Assembly: GCF_900188485.1 (NCBI RefSeq) | Contig: NZ_FZPH01000020.1 | Coordinates: 1 to 64,000 of the forward strand | Origin: Asanoa hainanensis | Lineage (GTDB): Bacteria; Actinomycetota; Actinomycetes; Mycobacteriales; Micromonosporaceae | Direction: 5' to 3' | Length of the DNA stretch: 64,000 nucleotides | Shown: positions 48,872 to 59,714 of the stretch, piece after piece | Layout of the letters: each line of letters starts with the position of its first letter | Numbering within the stretch: position 1 is the stretch's first letter | The notes under the pieces: model-generated | Databases searched by the model: none | The model's input: the letters and a program-made list of their open reading frames with translations, nothing else | What the model was told of the DNA's origin: nothing | Position numbers and translations under genes: made by a program

Positions 48872-49539
48872 CCGCGCCCCGGGTGGTGATCGCCGACGAC
48901 CAGGAGCTGATCCGCACCGGCTTCCGGCTGATCCTGACCGCCCGCGGCATCGACGTGGTCGGCGAGGCCGGCGACGGCGCCGAGGCGGTGGCGGAGACGC
49001 GGCGGTTGCGACCGGACGTCGTGCTGATGGATATCCGGATGCCCACGATGAACGGGCTCGACGCGACCCGGCACATCCTGGACGAGCAGACCGGATGCCG
49101 GGTGCTGATGCTGACCACCTTCGACCTCGACCGGTACGTCTACGCGGCGCTCTCGATCGGCGCCAGCGGCTTCCTGCTCAAGGACGTCACCGCCGACCAC
49201 CTGGCCGCCGCGGTGCGCCTGGTCGACACGGGCGACGCCCTGCTCGCGCCGTCGATCACCCGGCGGCTGGTGCAGCGGTTCGCGGTCGAGGACCGCCTAG
49301 GCACGCCGCGGGTACACCAGGACCTGTCGGCGCTGACGCCGCGCGAGCGCGAGGTGCTGACCCTGCTGGGCCGGGGAATGTCCAACACGGAGCTCGCACG
49401 AGCGCTGACGTTGAGCGAGGCGACGGTGAAGACACACGTCGCGCGCATCTTCGCGAAGCTGGCCCTGCGCGACCGCGCGCAGGCGGTGGTACTGGCCTAC
49501 GAGACGGGCCTGGTGACGCCCGGCTCAGAGGAAAGCTAG
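48868..49539 (+). CDS. Response regulator, NarL/FixJ family
   Basis: 223 residues. Receiver domain 1-120 with acidic pocket DDQELIR and phosphorylation Asp55 in VVLMDIRMP; output domain is a LuxR-type helix-turn-helix with LTPREREVLTLLGRGMSN and ATVKTHVARIFAKL. It most likely controls the divergent ABC exporter. The start GTG at 48868 overlaps the kinase stop. Its stop overlaps the convergent RlaP-like gene by 15 bases. Confidence 0.95.
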   Translation: MTAPRVVIADDQELIRTGFRLILTARGIDVVGEAGDGAEAVAETRRLRPDVVLMDIRMPTMNGLDATRHILDEQTGCRVLMLTTFDLDRYVYAALSIGASGFLLKDVTADHLAAAVRLVDTGDALLAPSITRRLVQRFAVEDRLGTPRVHQDLSALTPREREVLTLLGRGMSNTELARALTLSEATVKTHVARIFAKLALRDRAQAVVLAYETGLVTPGSEES

Positions 49540-50184
49540 GCGTACGCGGCGGAGCCAGGCCTCGACCGGGGCTACGTCCGGCGCGTCCGGCAGCGGCGTC
49601 GTGGCGGCCGCGAAGCCGGCCTCGTGGTCGGCCAGCATCGCGCGGGCGGCGCCCAGGTCGCCGGCCGCGACCCGCTCCCCGAAGTCGAGGAACGCCCGCG
49701 GGTCGTCGAGCTCGACCTGGATCTCGCCGGTCCGGTAGGCGTGCAGGCCCTGGTGGCAGAGCCGCATCAGGTGCCGCGCGTGCTTGGCGACCCGCGGGTC
49801 GTAGTCGCCGCCGCGGTTGGCCAGGAGCCGGAACTGCCTGGTCGCGTAGCCGAGGTACGCGTCGCGCACCCGGCGGGCGGACAGGAACCCGCCGCGCAGG
49901 GCGATCAGCTCGACACCCAGCGGCGAACAGACCTCGTAGAGCCGCGACGGCAGCCACAGCAGCTCGGTGACGGTGGGGTTGCCGGCCAGCGCCAGCCGGC
50001 AGAACTTGGCGGCCTCGTGCAGCGTGACGTCGGGTTCGGCGCTAACGACGCTCTCAGGCGGCGGCTGCAGGCCGTGCAGCTCGACGGTCGGCACCGCGAA
50101 GACACCCAGCCGGTCGACGTCGGAGTCGGGACCCGCGAGACCGTACGCGGTGGATCCGATGACACCCAGGAGCAGGACCGACAC
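49525..50184 (-). CDS. RlaP-like nucleotidyltransferase (DNA polymerase beta superfamily)
   Basis: 219 residues. The N-terminus carries the polymerase-beta-type catalytic motif GSTAYGLAGPDSDVDRLGVF, with the two Asp of SDVD, followed by EAAKFCRLALAGNPTVTELLWLP, the most typical block of the PF10127 (RlaP) family. That family is described as an RNA-repair-associated nucleotidyltransferase often found with RNA ligases. No RNA ligase or RtcB is in this window, but a Ro60 gene and a tRNA array lie about 5-10 kb away. The GTG start is at 50184; an upstream SD is not obvious. Confidence 0.75.
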   Translation of the reverse strand: MSVLLLGVIGSTAYGLAGPDSDVDRLGVFAVPTVELHGLQPPPESVVSAEPDVTLHEAAKFCRLALAGNPTVTELLWLPSRLYEVCSPLGVELIALRGGFLSARRVRDAYLGYATRQFRLLANRGGDYDPRVAKHARHLMRLCHQGLHAYRTGEIQVELDDPRAFLDFGERVAAGDLGAARAMLADHEAGFAAATTPLPDAPDVAPVEAWLRRVRLAFL

Positions 50185-50256
50185 TGTGATTTTTCCCCGG
50201 ACGATGCAACCAGAACGCGGCCCAGCGCATCTACTCCTATGTGGACGAAGGCAGGC

Positions 50257-50529
50257 TCAGCGCAGTGCCGACAGCGGCGCGTTGTCGAGGAACGGGTCCT
50301 CGTCCTTGCGCGGGGCCAGCGAGTGGCTCGTCACGGTGTCGACGCTGGTGCCCCGCCCCTGCGCCGGCCGGTAGCGCACGGTCGCCGCGTGCGGCGACGA
50401 GTGCAGCACGATCCCGGGACGCCAACTGCCCAGTGTGTGCACCCAGACCCACGTGCCGGGCTGAAAACCATCGCTGGGAACGGTCGGGGCTTCCATGCGG
50501 AGGTTGGGGTCGAGCAGCGGCGCAGCCAT
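50257..50529 (-). CDS. Small hypothetical protein
   Basis: 90 residues from ATG 50529 (MAAPLLDPNLRMEAPTVPSD), with GGAG 9 bases upstream; ATG 50586 would add 19 residues without SD. A compact beta-type segment GTWVWVHTLGSWRPGIVLHS, then AATVRYRPAQGRGTSVDTVT, resembles an SH3-like barrel. No membrane segment or Cys. Function unknown. Confidence 0.55.
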   Translation of the reverse strand: MAAPLLDPNLRMEAPTVPSDGFQPGTWVWVHTLGSWRPGIVLHSSPHAATVRYRPAQGRGTSVDTVTSHSLAPRKDEDPFLDNAPLSALR

Positions 50530-50901
50530 GTGGATCATCTCCGTCGCGATGTCGGTGCTGGGGGGGCGCGATGGGGTGGTGCCCATGAGCATCGCAGCCG
50601 GCTCATCAGCGTGCAAGATTTCACGGCGATCTTTAACATCCTGAGGACATCCATCGGCGCGGGTTTCAGTTACGCTTTGTACGCCACGGTTTCATGGTGA
50701 AAGAAGCAAGCCGCGAGCCGTAAACCCAATATCGGTCTCTACCAGGAGCAAGTGCAGCGACGGAAGCGCGAAAGGGGCACACGGTGCCGATCTTCGACTA
50801 CCGAGAGCAACTTCTGAGTTTCGACCGAGTGGGTGTCCGGTTCGCCGGAAACCGTGGTGGGCGCCAGTTTCCACGTCAAATGACCAGAAGGGACTAACCC
50901 C
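50530..50901. other. Intergenic region of about 370 bases before the DUF397 gene
   Basis: Holds the promoters of the small hypothetical (minus) and DUF397 (plus) genes. A 37-residue plus-strand frame from GTG 50784 (PIFDYREQLLSFDRVG) has a weak SD-like GGGG. I do not call it because nothing else supports it. Confidence 0.4.
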
Positions 50902-51108
50902 ATGCCGGACAGCACGGGATGGATCATGTCCAGCCGATCCACAGGCAACGGTGGCAGCTGCGTCGAGGCGCGCCGCCACGAAGGCTGGATCGAGGTGCGC
51001 AACAGCAAGAACCGGTCGGGTGGCCTGGTGCGGTTCACCACCGAGGAGTGGGACTCGTTCCTCTTCGGAGCCAGGCGCGGCGAGTTCGACCAGCTGCTGG
51101 CGGACTGA
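50902..51108 (+). CDS. DUF397-domain protein
   Basis: 68 residues, nearly all domain: WIMSSRSTGNGGSCVEARRH, VRNSKNRSGGLVRFTTEEWD and FLFGARRGEFD are the family blocks. DUF397 proteins are abundant in Streptomyces and relatives, usually beside XRE-DUF5753 (WhiJ-like) regulators, and are thought to modulate them. Here the XRE partner is 1 kb away with a methyltransferase between. The ATG at 50902 has AGAAGGGA upstream. A perfect hairpin follows the stop. Confidence 0.9.
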   Translation: MPDSTGWIMSSRSTGNGGSCVEARRHEGWIEVRNSKNRSGGLVRFTTEEWDSFLFGARRGEFDQLLAD

Positions 51109-51123
51109 GCCGGAAACAACAGA

Positions 51124-51152
51124 GCGCCGGGCCGGTCAGACCGGCCCGGCGC
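51124..51152. terminator. Bidirectional terminator
   Basis: Perfect 13-base arms GCGCCGGGCCGGT / ACCGGCCCGGCGC with a CAG loop, between the converging DUF397 and methyltransferase genes. Confidence 0.85.
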
Positions 51153-51165
51153 ACGTGACGTCGGA

Positions 51166-51981
51166 TCAGCGCAGGATGCCCACGGCGCACACGCCGCCGC
51201 TCTCGGTGGGACGGTCGGTGAAGTCCTGCGGGTCGTCGGCGCCGGGGCGCCACTCGGGCAGCCACACGACACCCGGCTCGACCAGCTCGAGCCCCTCGAA
51301 GTAGGTCGCCACCTGAGCCTTGGACCGCAGCACGAACGGCGTCGCCGTGTCGCGCTTGTAGACGGCCTGGGCGTCGTCGAGGTTGGTCAGGTCCCGCTGC
51401 ATGCCCTCGGCGGAGCCGTGCGAGATGACCAGGTAGCTGCCCTCCGACAGCGGCGCCAGCAGCTCGCGCACCGACTGGCTCGCCACCTCGTCGTCGGCGA
51501 CGAAGTGCAGCACGGCCACCATCAGCAGACCGACCGGCTGGTCGAAGTCGATGATCTTGCGGACCTGCGGGTTGTCCAGGATGGACTGCGGGTCGCGCAG
51601 GTCCGCCCGGATCGCCGTCGCGTTGTGGTTGCCGGCCAGCAGGTCGAGGCTCTCCGACACGGCCACCGGGTCGATGTCGACGTAGACGACCCGCGCCTCG
51701 GGGACGATCTCCTGCGCGATCTCGTGGACGTTGCCCTCGGTCGGGATGCCGGAGCCGACGTCGAGGAACTGGGTGATGCCCTGGCTCGCCAGGTGCCGCA
51801 CCGCGCGCCGCAGGAAGGCCCGGTTGTTGCGGGCGAGCAAGGGCACGAACGGGAACATCTTGGTGATCGCCATGGCCGCTTCGCGGTCGGCGGTGAAGTT
51901 GTGTGTCCCGCCTAGGTGGAAGTCGTAGATCCGAGCCGCCGTCGCGGGTTTGGAATTGCCATCGTTCGCAACACCGGCCAC
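51166..51981 (-). CDS. SAM-dependent methyltransferase, DUF574/Methyltransf_19 family
   Basis: 271 residues. The N-terminal ARIYDFHLGGTHNFTADREAA and GITQFLDVGSGIPTEGNVHEIAQ (SAM motif I region) are diagnostic of this actinobacterial family, followed by VVYVDIDPVAV and LLMVAVLHFV. The methyl acceptor is unknown; genes of this family usually flank DUF397/XRE regulators. GTG 51981 is chosen because GGAGGG lies 4 bases upstream; a longer frame upstream is antisense-like. The XRE gene begins 84 bases further on the same strand and may be co-transcribed. Confidence 0.88.
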   Translation of the reverse strand: MAGVANDGNSKPATAARIYDFHLGGTHNFTADREAAMAITKMFPFVPLLARNNRAFLRRAVRHLASQGITQFLDVGSGIPTEGNVHEIAQEIVPEARVVYVDIDPVAVSESLDLLAGNHNATAIRADLRDPQSILDNPQVRKIIDFDQPVGLLMVAVLHFVADDEVASQSVRELLAPLSEGSYLVISHGSAEGMQRDLTNLDDAQAVYKRDTATPFVLRSKAQVATYFEGLELVEPGVVWLPEWRPGADDPQDFTDRPTESGGVCAVGILR

Positions 51982-52064
51982 GAATCCCTCCCCAGGGTTC
52001 AAGGTCGACAAGCTGACGCGTCCACTATGCACGAGGACGCGGGCCAAGGTCACCCCGGGACGGA

Positions 52065-52877
52065 TCAGAAGTTCTCGAGCGGCACCGACGCGCGGGAGAC
52101 CAGGTCGAAGACCCTGCGGTATTCGGCGACCTCGTGCTCCTCCTCGAGGTAGAGGGCGCCGACGTGGGACTCGAGGTAGACGACGTCTGGGTCGTCCGGG
52201 TCGTCGAAGTCGAGGATGCGGAACGCGCCGGCCATCGCCGCGTGCGCGCCGACCGTGAATGGCAGCACCCGGATCTCGACGTTGTCGCGCTTGGCGGTGC
52301 GCCGCAGGTGCTCGATCTGGCCGTCGAGCACGGTCTTGCCGCCGACCGGGCGCGTCAGCGCGCCCTCGCCCAGCACGGTGACCAGTTGGGGCGCCCGGGC
52401 CAGCAGTGCGCGCTGCCGCTGCATCCGCAGCTTCACGTGCCGGTGCACCGCCTCGTCGTCGCGGGGCTGTTCGGCGCCGAACACGGCCAGCGCGTACTGC
52501 TCCGTCTGCAGCTCGCCCGGGATGATCTCGCCGTCGTAGGTGCAGATCTTCGAGGCGCTGGCCTCCAGACCGACGTAGAGCTTGAACCAGTCGGGGATGA
52601 CCGGGCTGCCGTCCCACCACTCTTCGCGCGACGTGCCGAGGGCGAGCTCCGCGAGCGCGTCGGTGACGCTCTGGTCGGCGCCGTAGAGCCAGCACAGCGC
52701 GCGGACGTTGGCGCCGGTGACCGGGACCTTGCCGGTCTCGATGCGGTGCAGCGTCGGCTCGGAGATGCCGAGCTTCGCCTCGGCTACCTCACGGCGCGAC
52801 TTGCCGTTGGCGACGCGCAGTTTGGTCAGACGTCGCCCCAGGGCACGCCGCACCACCCGCTGGCCAGTGACCGGCAC
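52065..52877 (-). CDS. XRE-family regulator with DUF5753 (WhiJ-like)
   Basis: 270 residues. The N-terminal helix-turn-helix lies in RLTKLRVANGKSRREVAEAK and LGISEPTLHRIETGKVPV (residues 12-50). The C-terminal DUF5753 has YDGEIIPGELQTEQYALAVF and the later IRVLPFTVGAHAAMAGAFRI. Such regulators act in development or antibiotic production with DUF397 partners. GTG 52877 has GGGAGG 7 bases upstream; an ATG at 52919 would add 14 residues. Upstream is the divergent small gene at 53043. Confidence 0.92.
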   Translation of the reverse strand: MPVTGQRVVRRALGRRLTKLRVANGKSRREVAEAKLGISEPTLHRIETGKVPVTGANVRALCWLYGADQSVTDALAELALGTSREEWWDGSPVIPDWFKLYVGLEASASKICTYDGEIIPGELQTEQYALAVFGAEQPRDDEAVHRHVKLRMQRQRALLARAPQLVTVLGEGALTRPVGGKTVLDGQIEHLRRTAKRDNVEIRVLPFTVGAHAAMAGAFRILDFDDPDDPDVVYLESHVGALYLEEEHEVAEYRRVFDLVSRASVPLENF

Positions 52878-53042
52878 TTCCCGACCTCCCGTGCGCTGCG
52901 CCCCCGCGACGCCTCTCATGTCAACGCCGACACCTTACTAGCCGTACCAGTCCAGTTACACCACCCGAAGGATCAAATCCCTGAGATCGATCCGGGTGGT
53001 ACGGGTACTGCGCGCGCCACCCTATCGGGGGATACTGCCGTC

Positions 53043-53303
53043 ATGCCGCTCCCTACCGGCTATGCCGACCTGGTCCAGCACGCATCCGCCGAAGCGAAGG
53101 CCGGTGCCACCGAAACGGTGGTGCTGCGGCAGCTACGCGACGGCGGGCTGCAACTGCTTCCCTCCGCCCGCGCGCTCTGCGATATCTACGACATCGACCT
53201 CGGCGAGGCGCAGCGGCGCATCGACGCCAGCGGTGTCTGGGCGGACGTCCGCGACGACCGCGCGCCGTTCGGTGTGCCGGCGGCTCAGTCCGCCGCGGCG
53301 TAG
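53043..53303 (+). CDS. Small hypothetical protein
   Basis: 86 residues: MPLPTGYADLVQHASAEAKA, then ETVVLRQLRDGGLQLLPSAR and IYDIDLGEAQRRIDASGVW. The C-terminal half has the spacing of a ribosomal L7/L12-C-like or helical regulatory domain, but this is weak. It is divergent from the XRE regulator across about 165 bases and overlaps the convergent SRPBCC gene by 19 bases. It might be a partner of the regulator cluster. Confidence 0.6.
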   Translation: MPLPTGYADLVQHASAEAKAGATETVVLRQLRDGGLQLLPSARALCDIYDIDLGEAQRRIDASGVWADVRDDRAPFGVPAAQSAAA

Positions 53304-53920
53304 AAGGCGATGGTGTTGGCGACCGCGGCCGTCACGGCCTCCGGCGTGGCGCCGTCGGCGAGCTGAGCGGCGCCCCAGCTCTCGGCACTGGCCACCATGA
53401 AGGCCTGCGCCTCGGGTGACTCCTCCCAGCCCTCGGCGTCGTCGAGCCCGCCGCCCGACAGGTGCAGGCCGAGGCCGAGGAACGCGAGGTCCCAGCCGAC
53501 GCCGGTGGCGCCCGGGCCGTACTGCTCCCAGAGGGCCGGGTCGACCACCGCGACGTGGCGCAGCAACAACTCCGTGCCGCCGTCCGGCTCCGGCGACAGC
53601 GTCACGTGCACCTCGCTGCCGGTGGTCGTGGCGATGTCGGCGCCGAAGATCCAGGTGAGCACCAGCTCGGTCGGCCGCTCGCAGCGCAGGATCCGGCCGC
53701 CGGCGTTGCCCTCCATCTGGAACTGGCCGCCCGCCCGCAGGTCGCCGGTGATCGGCAGGAACCAGCGGGCGAGGCGGTCCGGGTTGGTCAGGGCGTCCCA
53801 GACGTCGTCGGCCGGCACCGGAAGGCTGCGCCGCAGAACCACCGAGCGGGCCGGGCCCTCGGGGAGGTTCTGCCGGCCCACCTCACGGGTGGCGGCCTTG
53901 ATCGCGTCCAGAAAGTCCAT
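53285..53920 (-). CDS. SRPBCC/AHSA1-like ligand-binding protein
   Basis: 211 residues. VVLRRSLPVPADDVWDALTN and LARWFLPITGDLRAGGQFQM form the beginning of the START/Bet-v1 fold, followed by LVLTWIFGADI and ELLLRHVAVVD; the C-terminal helix contains GWDLAFLGLGLHL. AHSA1-type members bind hydrophobic ligands or chaperones. The ATG at 53920 (MDFLDAIKAATREVG) and a GTG 9 bases upstream are both possible; neither has an SD. Confidence 0.85.
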   Translation of the reverse strand: MDFLDAIKAATREVGRQNLPEGPARSVVLRRSLPVPADDVWDALTNPDRLARWFLPITGDLRAGGQFQMEGNAGGRILRCERPTELVLTWIFGADIATTTGSEVHVTLSPEPDGGTELLLRHVAVVDPALWEQYGPGATGVGWDLAFLGLGLHLSGGGLDDAEGWEESPEAQAFMVASAESWGAAQLADGATPEAVTAAVANTIAFYAAAD

Positions 53921-53947
53921 GTTCGACACTTTATCTTGGCGTACGGG

Positions 53948-54826
53948 TCACCCTTGCTTGGCTAGGTCCGCGCAGTCGCTCTCGTCGGGCAGCACCGGGC
54001 GCAGCAGCAGCGACCACTGCTCGCCACCGGAGGCCCACGGCGTGGCGGCGTTGGCCTTGCCAGCCGCGGCGAGCACCGCCTGCGCCTGGTCGCCGGTCGC
54101 GGTCACGCAGCCCACGTCGACGTTCGGGTTGAGCTTGTCGCCCGGCAGGGCCGGCCCGGGCCAGTCGACCGGCACCGGCGGCTGGAGCTCGAGCGGCTGT
54201 TCCGGCTTGACGTAGGGCGTGGCGATGGCCGCGACCGACTTCGGCTGGTAGGCGCCCTCCTCCCGGACCGCGCCGGTGCCGAGCGTCGCCGGCAGGTCCT
54301 GCAGGGCGGCCAGCAGGTCGGCCAGCTTCTGGCGGGCCGCCGCCTGCGAAGGGCTCAGCAGGCCGCCGACGTCGGCCATCCCCAGGGCGTACGCGTCGGT
54401 CTGCTTGACGCCGTTCTCGGTGGTGACCACGAACCGCGTGGTCGACGCGTCGGCGACGCCGGGCTGGCCCAGGTCGGTGCCCGCGCCCACGCCCGCCGCC
54501 ACCGCCCGGTCGACCAGCGCGTCGACGTCGGCCTCGGAGATGCGGGCCTGCTGGAGGTTGGGCAGCGCCGGACCGGGGTAGATCGCCGCCACCGGACCCT
54601 CGGTGATCACCCGGCCGTCGCCGTAGACCGACACGGCCGGCACCCGACCCGGAATCGACTGCGGCGTCACGAAACCGCCGGTGTAGGTGACCCGCAACGC
54701 CACCTCGTCGGCACCCAACGACGCGGCGGCCGGCGGGGCCGGCGATGCGGCATCAGCGGCCCCGCAGGCGGAGGCCAGCAGCAGAAGCGGAGCGGCGGCC
54801 ACAGCCGCCCAGGTCGAACGTCCCAT
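53948..54826 (-). CDS. Secreted lipoprotein of unknown function
   Basis: 292 residues. Signal peptide with lipobox: MGRSTWAAVAAAPLLLLASAC, lipid-modified at Cys21, so it is anchored to the outer face of the membrane. The mature part begins with an Ala/Pro-rich linker (GAADAASPAPPAAASLGADE), then a beta-rich domain with VPAVSVYGDGRVITEGP and FVVTTENGVKQTDAYALGM. I recognise no enzyme motif. The ATG at 54826 has GAGGGGG just upstream. Confidence 0.8.
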   Translation of the reverse strand: MGRSTWAAVAAAPLLLLASACGAADAASPAPPAAASLGADEVALRVTYTGGFVTPQSIPGRVPAVSVYGDGRVITEGPVAAIYPGPALPNLQQARISEADVDALVDRAVAAGVGAGTDLGQPGVADASTTRFVVTTENGVKQTDAYALGMADVGGLLSPSQAAARQKLADLLAALQDLPATLGTGAVREEGAYQPKSVAAIATPYVKPEQPLELQPPVPVDWPGPALPGDKLNPNVDVGCVTATGDQAQAVLAAAGKANAATPWASGGEQWSLLLRPVLPDESDCADLAKQG

Positions 54827-54899
54827 ACCCCCTCTGACGATCCGGAGGCCCGCCGCGTTCCGGGCAAAGTCATTTCTCGGGCGTGGCACGATCGGGGGC

Positions 54900-55232
54900 A
54901 TGGTGCGCGATGAAGGGCTGGCCACCCAGGTCCGGGAGCTCGTCGCCGGTGACCCCGGGGTCGACGAGCGCCGGATGTTCGGCAGCCTGATCTTCATGGT
55001 CGACGGGAACATGGCCTGCGGCGTACGCGACGACGGCCTGCTGGTGCGGGTCGGCAAGGAAGCGACCGAGGCGGCCCTGGCCGAGCCGCACGTCACCCCG
55101 TTCGAGATGGGTGGCGGCCGGCGTCCCGGCGGTTGGGTGGTGGTCGGCCCCGCCGGCCTGGCCAGCGAGGCGGCATTGCGCGACTGGGTCGGCCGGGGCG
55201 TCGCGTACGCGCGCACGCTGCCCGCCAAGTGA
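54900..55232 (+). CDS. TfoX/Sxy N-terminal-domain protein
   Basis: 110 residues. The conserved MFGSLIFMVDGNMACGVRDD block followed by LLVRVGKEATEAAL is the TfoX N-terminal (YjhX-like) domain. In gamma-proteobacteria TfoX promotes competence, but single-domain actinobacterial forms have unknown roles. The start ATG at 54900 is followed by VRDEGLATQV. It heads a run of coupled genes: its stop overlaps the NmrA-like start (GTGA). Confidence 0.82.
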   Translation: MVRDEGLATQVRELVAGDPGVDERRMFGSLIFMVDGNMACGVRDDGLLVRVGKEATEAALAEPHVTPFEMGGGRRPGGWVVVGPAGLASEAALRDWVGRGVAYARTLPAK

Positions 55233-56111
55233 GCGCGACCCCGGCCCGCGAGGCCGGCCGCAGCCAGGCGCCGGGCCCGGGCGTGCTGGCCGTTACCGGG
55301 TCGACCGGTGAGCTGGGCTCCCGGGTGGCCCGCCGGCTCGCGGACGCCGGCCAGGCCCAGCGGCTCGTGGTCCGCTCCCCCGACCGGGCGCCCAAGCTGC
55401 CCGGCGCGACCGTCGCGGTGGCCGACTACGGCGACGCCGCGGCCGCCGAGGCCGCGCTGTCCGGCGTGGACACCCTGTTCATGGTGTCGGCCGCCGAGAG
55501 CGTCTACCGGGTCACGCACCACCTCACGTTCATCGACGCGGCCATCGCGGCCGGCGTGCGGCACCTGGTCTACACGTCGTTCCTGGGCGCCGCGCCGGAC
55601 TCGACCTTCACCCTCGGCCGCCACCACTACGCGACCGAGCAGCACATCCACGCGAGCGGCATCTCGCACACCGTCCTGCGTGACAACCTCTACCTCGACT
55701 TCCTGCCCGACCTGGCGGTCGACGGGGTGATCCGTGGGCCGGCGGGCGAGGGGCGGGTGGCGGCGGTCGCCCGGGACGACGTCGCCGACGTGGCGGTCGC
55801 GGTGCTCGGCGAGCCCGGGCGGCACGCCGGCCAGGCGTACGCGCTGACCGGGCCCTTCGCCATCACCATGGAAGAGGCCGCGGCCACGATGACCGCGGTG
55901 CTCAACCGCCCCTGCTCGTACGCGGAGGAGACGGTCGAGGAGGCGTACGCGTCGCGGGCCCACTACGGCGCTCCGGCCTGGCAGGTCGACGGGTGGGTGA
56001 GCACCTACACGGCGATCGCCCACGGCGACCTGGCCGAGGTGAGCGGCGACGTCGAGCGGATCGCCGGACACCCGCCGATCGACTTCGCCGAGGTGCTGCG
56101 CCGGGCCGCCC

Positions 56112-56119
<8 letters not shown>
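55229..56119 (+). CDS. NmrA-like NAD(P)-binding protein
   Basis: 296 residues. The Rossmann motif AVTGSTGELGSRVARRLADAG starts near residue 21; VDTLFMVSAAES and YTSFLGAAPDSTFTLGRHHY follow the NmrA/atypical-SDR pattern (no SDR YxxxK). It could be an NAD(P)H:quinone oxidoreductase or redox-sensing protein. The GTG start overlaps the TfoX-like stop, and the end overlaps the methyltransferase start by 8 bases. Confidence 0.85.
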
Positions 56120-58364
<2,245 letters not shown>

Positions 58365-58368
<4 letters not shown>

Positions 58369-59714
58369 ATAGCGGCGACGACCACCTCGCCGAGGCCGGT
58401 GGCCTCGAGCTCCGGGCGGATCGCGGCCGCGTCACCCTCGATCACCAGGGTGATGCCCTCGGCGTTGAGGTGGGCCGCGGTGGCCGCGGACACCTCCTCG
58501 ACGGTGGCGTGCAGCAGCGACTCGCGCAGCCGGGCGTGGTAGTCGTCCGGCAGGTCGTGCACGACGAGCGTCGACAGCGCGCTGGCGTAGGCCCGCGGCG
58601 TCTGCAGGCCCACCGAGAGCTGCCCGGCCCGCCAGTCGCGGGCGACCGCGAGCTCCGGCTCGGTGACCCCCTCGGCCTGGGTGCGGGCGATCTCGCCGAC
58701 GGCGTCGACCAGGGCCGGCGCGGTCACCGCGGTCTGCACCCCGGCGCTGGTGACGAACCGGCCGAAGCGCCGGGACAGGCCGTATTCCGAGCGGATGCCG
58801 TAGGTGTAGCCGCGCACCTCGCGCAGCAGGTGGTTGAGCCGCGAGGTGAACGCGCCGCCGAGCACGATCGCGCCGAGCGTCATCGGCACGTAGTCCGGGT
58901 GCGACCGGTGCGGCGCGGTGTGGCCGAGCCGCAGCGTCGACTGGACGGAGCCGGGCCGGTCGACCAACACGATCCGCCGGGTCGTCCGGCCGCCCGCCGG
59001 GAACGGGTCGCCGACCACCGGCGACGCCTCGTCGGCGCCGGCGAAGGCCGCCCGGCCCAGCGCGTCCAGGTCGATCCGGGACAGGTCGCCGGCCACCAAC
59101 AGCGTGCCGGGCGCCATGAACCAGGACCGGTGGAAGCCGACCACGTCGGCGACGGAGAGCGCGCCCACCGTGCGCGGGTCGCCGGACAACGGCCGGCCGT
59201 GCCGCACCTCGGCGCCGAACAGGTCGCCGCGCAGCACCGCGTCGGCCCGCGGGCCGGGGTTGGCCCAGTAGAGGCGCAGGGACTCGGCCTCGTCGTCGCG
59301 TACCCGCTCGATGTCGGCCGGGTCCAGCTTGGGCCGGCGGACCGCCTCCGCGAGCAGCTCGACCGCCGCCGGCAGCGACGCGACCGGCACCTGGACGGTC
59401 GCCGAGAACGAGTCCCAGTCGACCGACAGGGACAGGTCGGTGCCGAGCGACTCGAGCGCGACCGCGTAGTCGGCGGCCGAGCGCGCGGCGGTGCCCTCCT
59501 CGAGGGCCTTGGCCAGCACCTCGGCGACGCCTTCGACGCCGATCGTCTCGCGCCCGCCGCCCGCGTCGAGCAGCAGCGAGGCCACGGCCAGGTTGGCGCC
59601 GGGCAGGTCGGCGGCCACCACCGAGCCCCCGGCCACCGACCGCCGGACCACGGGCGGGAAGCGGTAGGGGCGCGGCGTCCCGGGTTCCGGGCGCTGCGCG
59701 ATGAGCTGCGTCAT
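58365..59714 (-). CDS. M16-family peptidase subunit, non-catalytic type
   Basis: 449 residues. It has the four-domain M16 fold but lacks the HxxEH zinc motif: the equivalent region reads LLLDAGGGRETIGVEGVAEV. The R/Y pair motif of the second subunit is present as LREVRGYTYGIRSEY (about residue 295). It therefore pairs with the catalytic subunit encoded just upstream, as in mitochondrial processing-peptidase-like heterodimers. Start ATG 59714 overlaps the partner's stop (ATGA). Confidence 0.93.

Noticed and set aside
44923-49200. A 1425-codon minus-strand frame joining the permease to sequence upstream
   Set aside because: The permease starts at 47265, coupled by ATGA to the ATPase; the upstream part is shadow sequence of the ATPase, kinase and regulator genes.
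50784-50897. 37-residue frame upstream of the DUF397 gene
   Set aside because: Weak SD-like sequence only, no conserved pattern, and it lies where the promoter should be.
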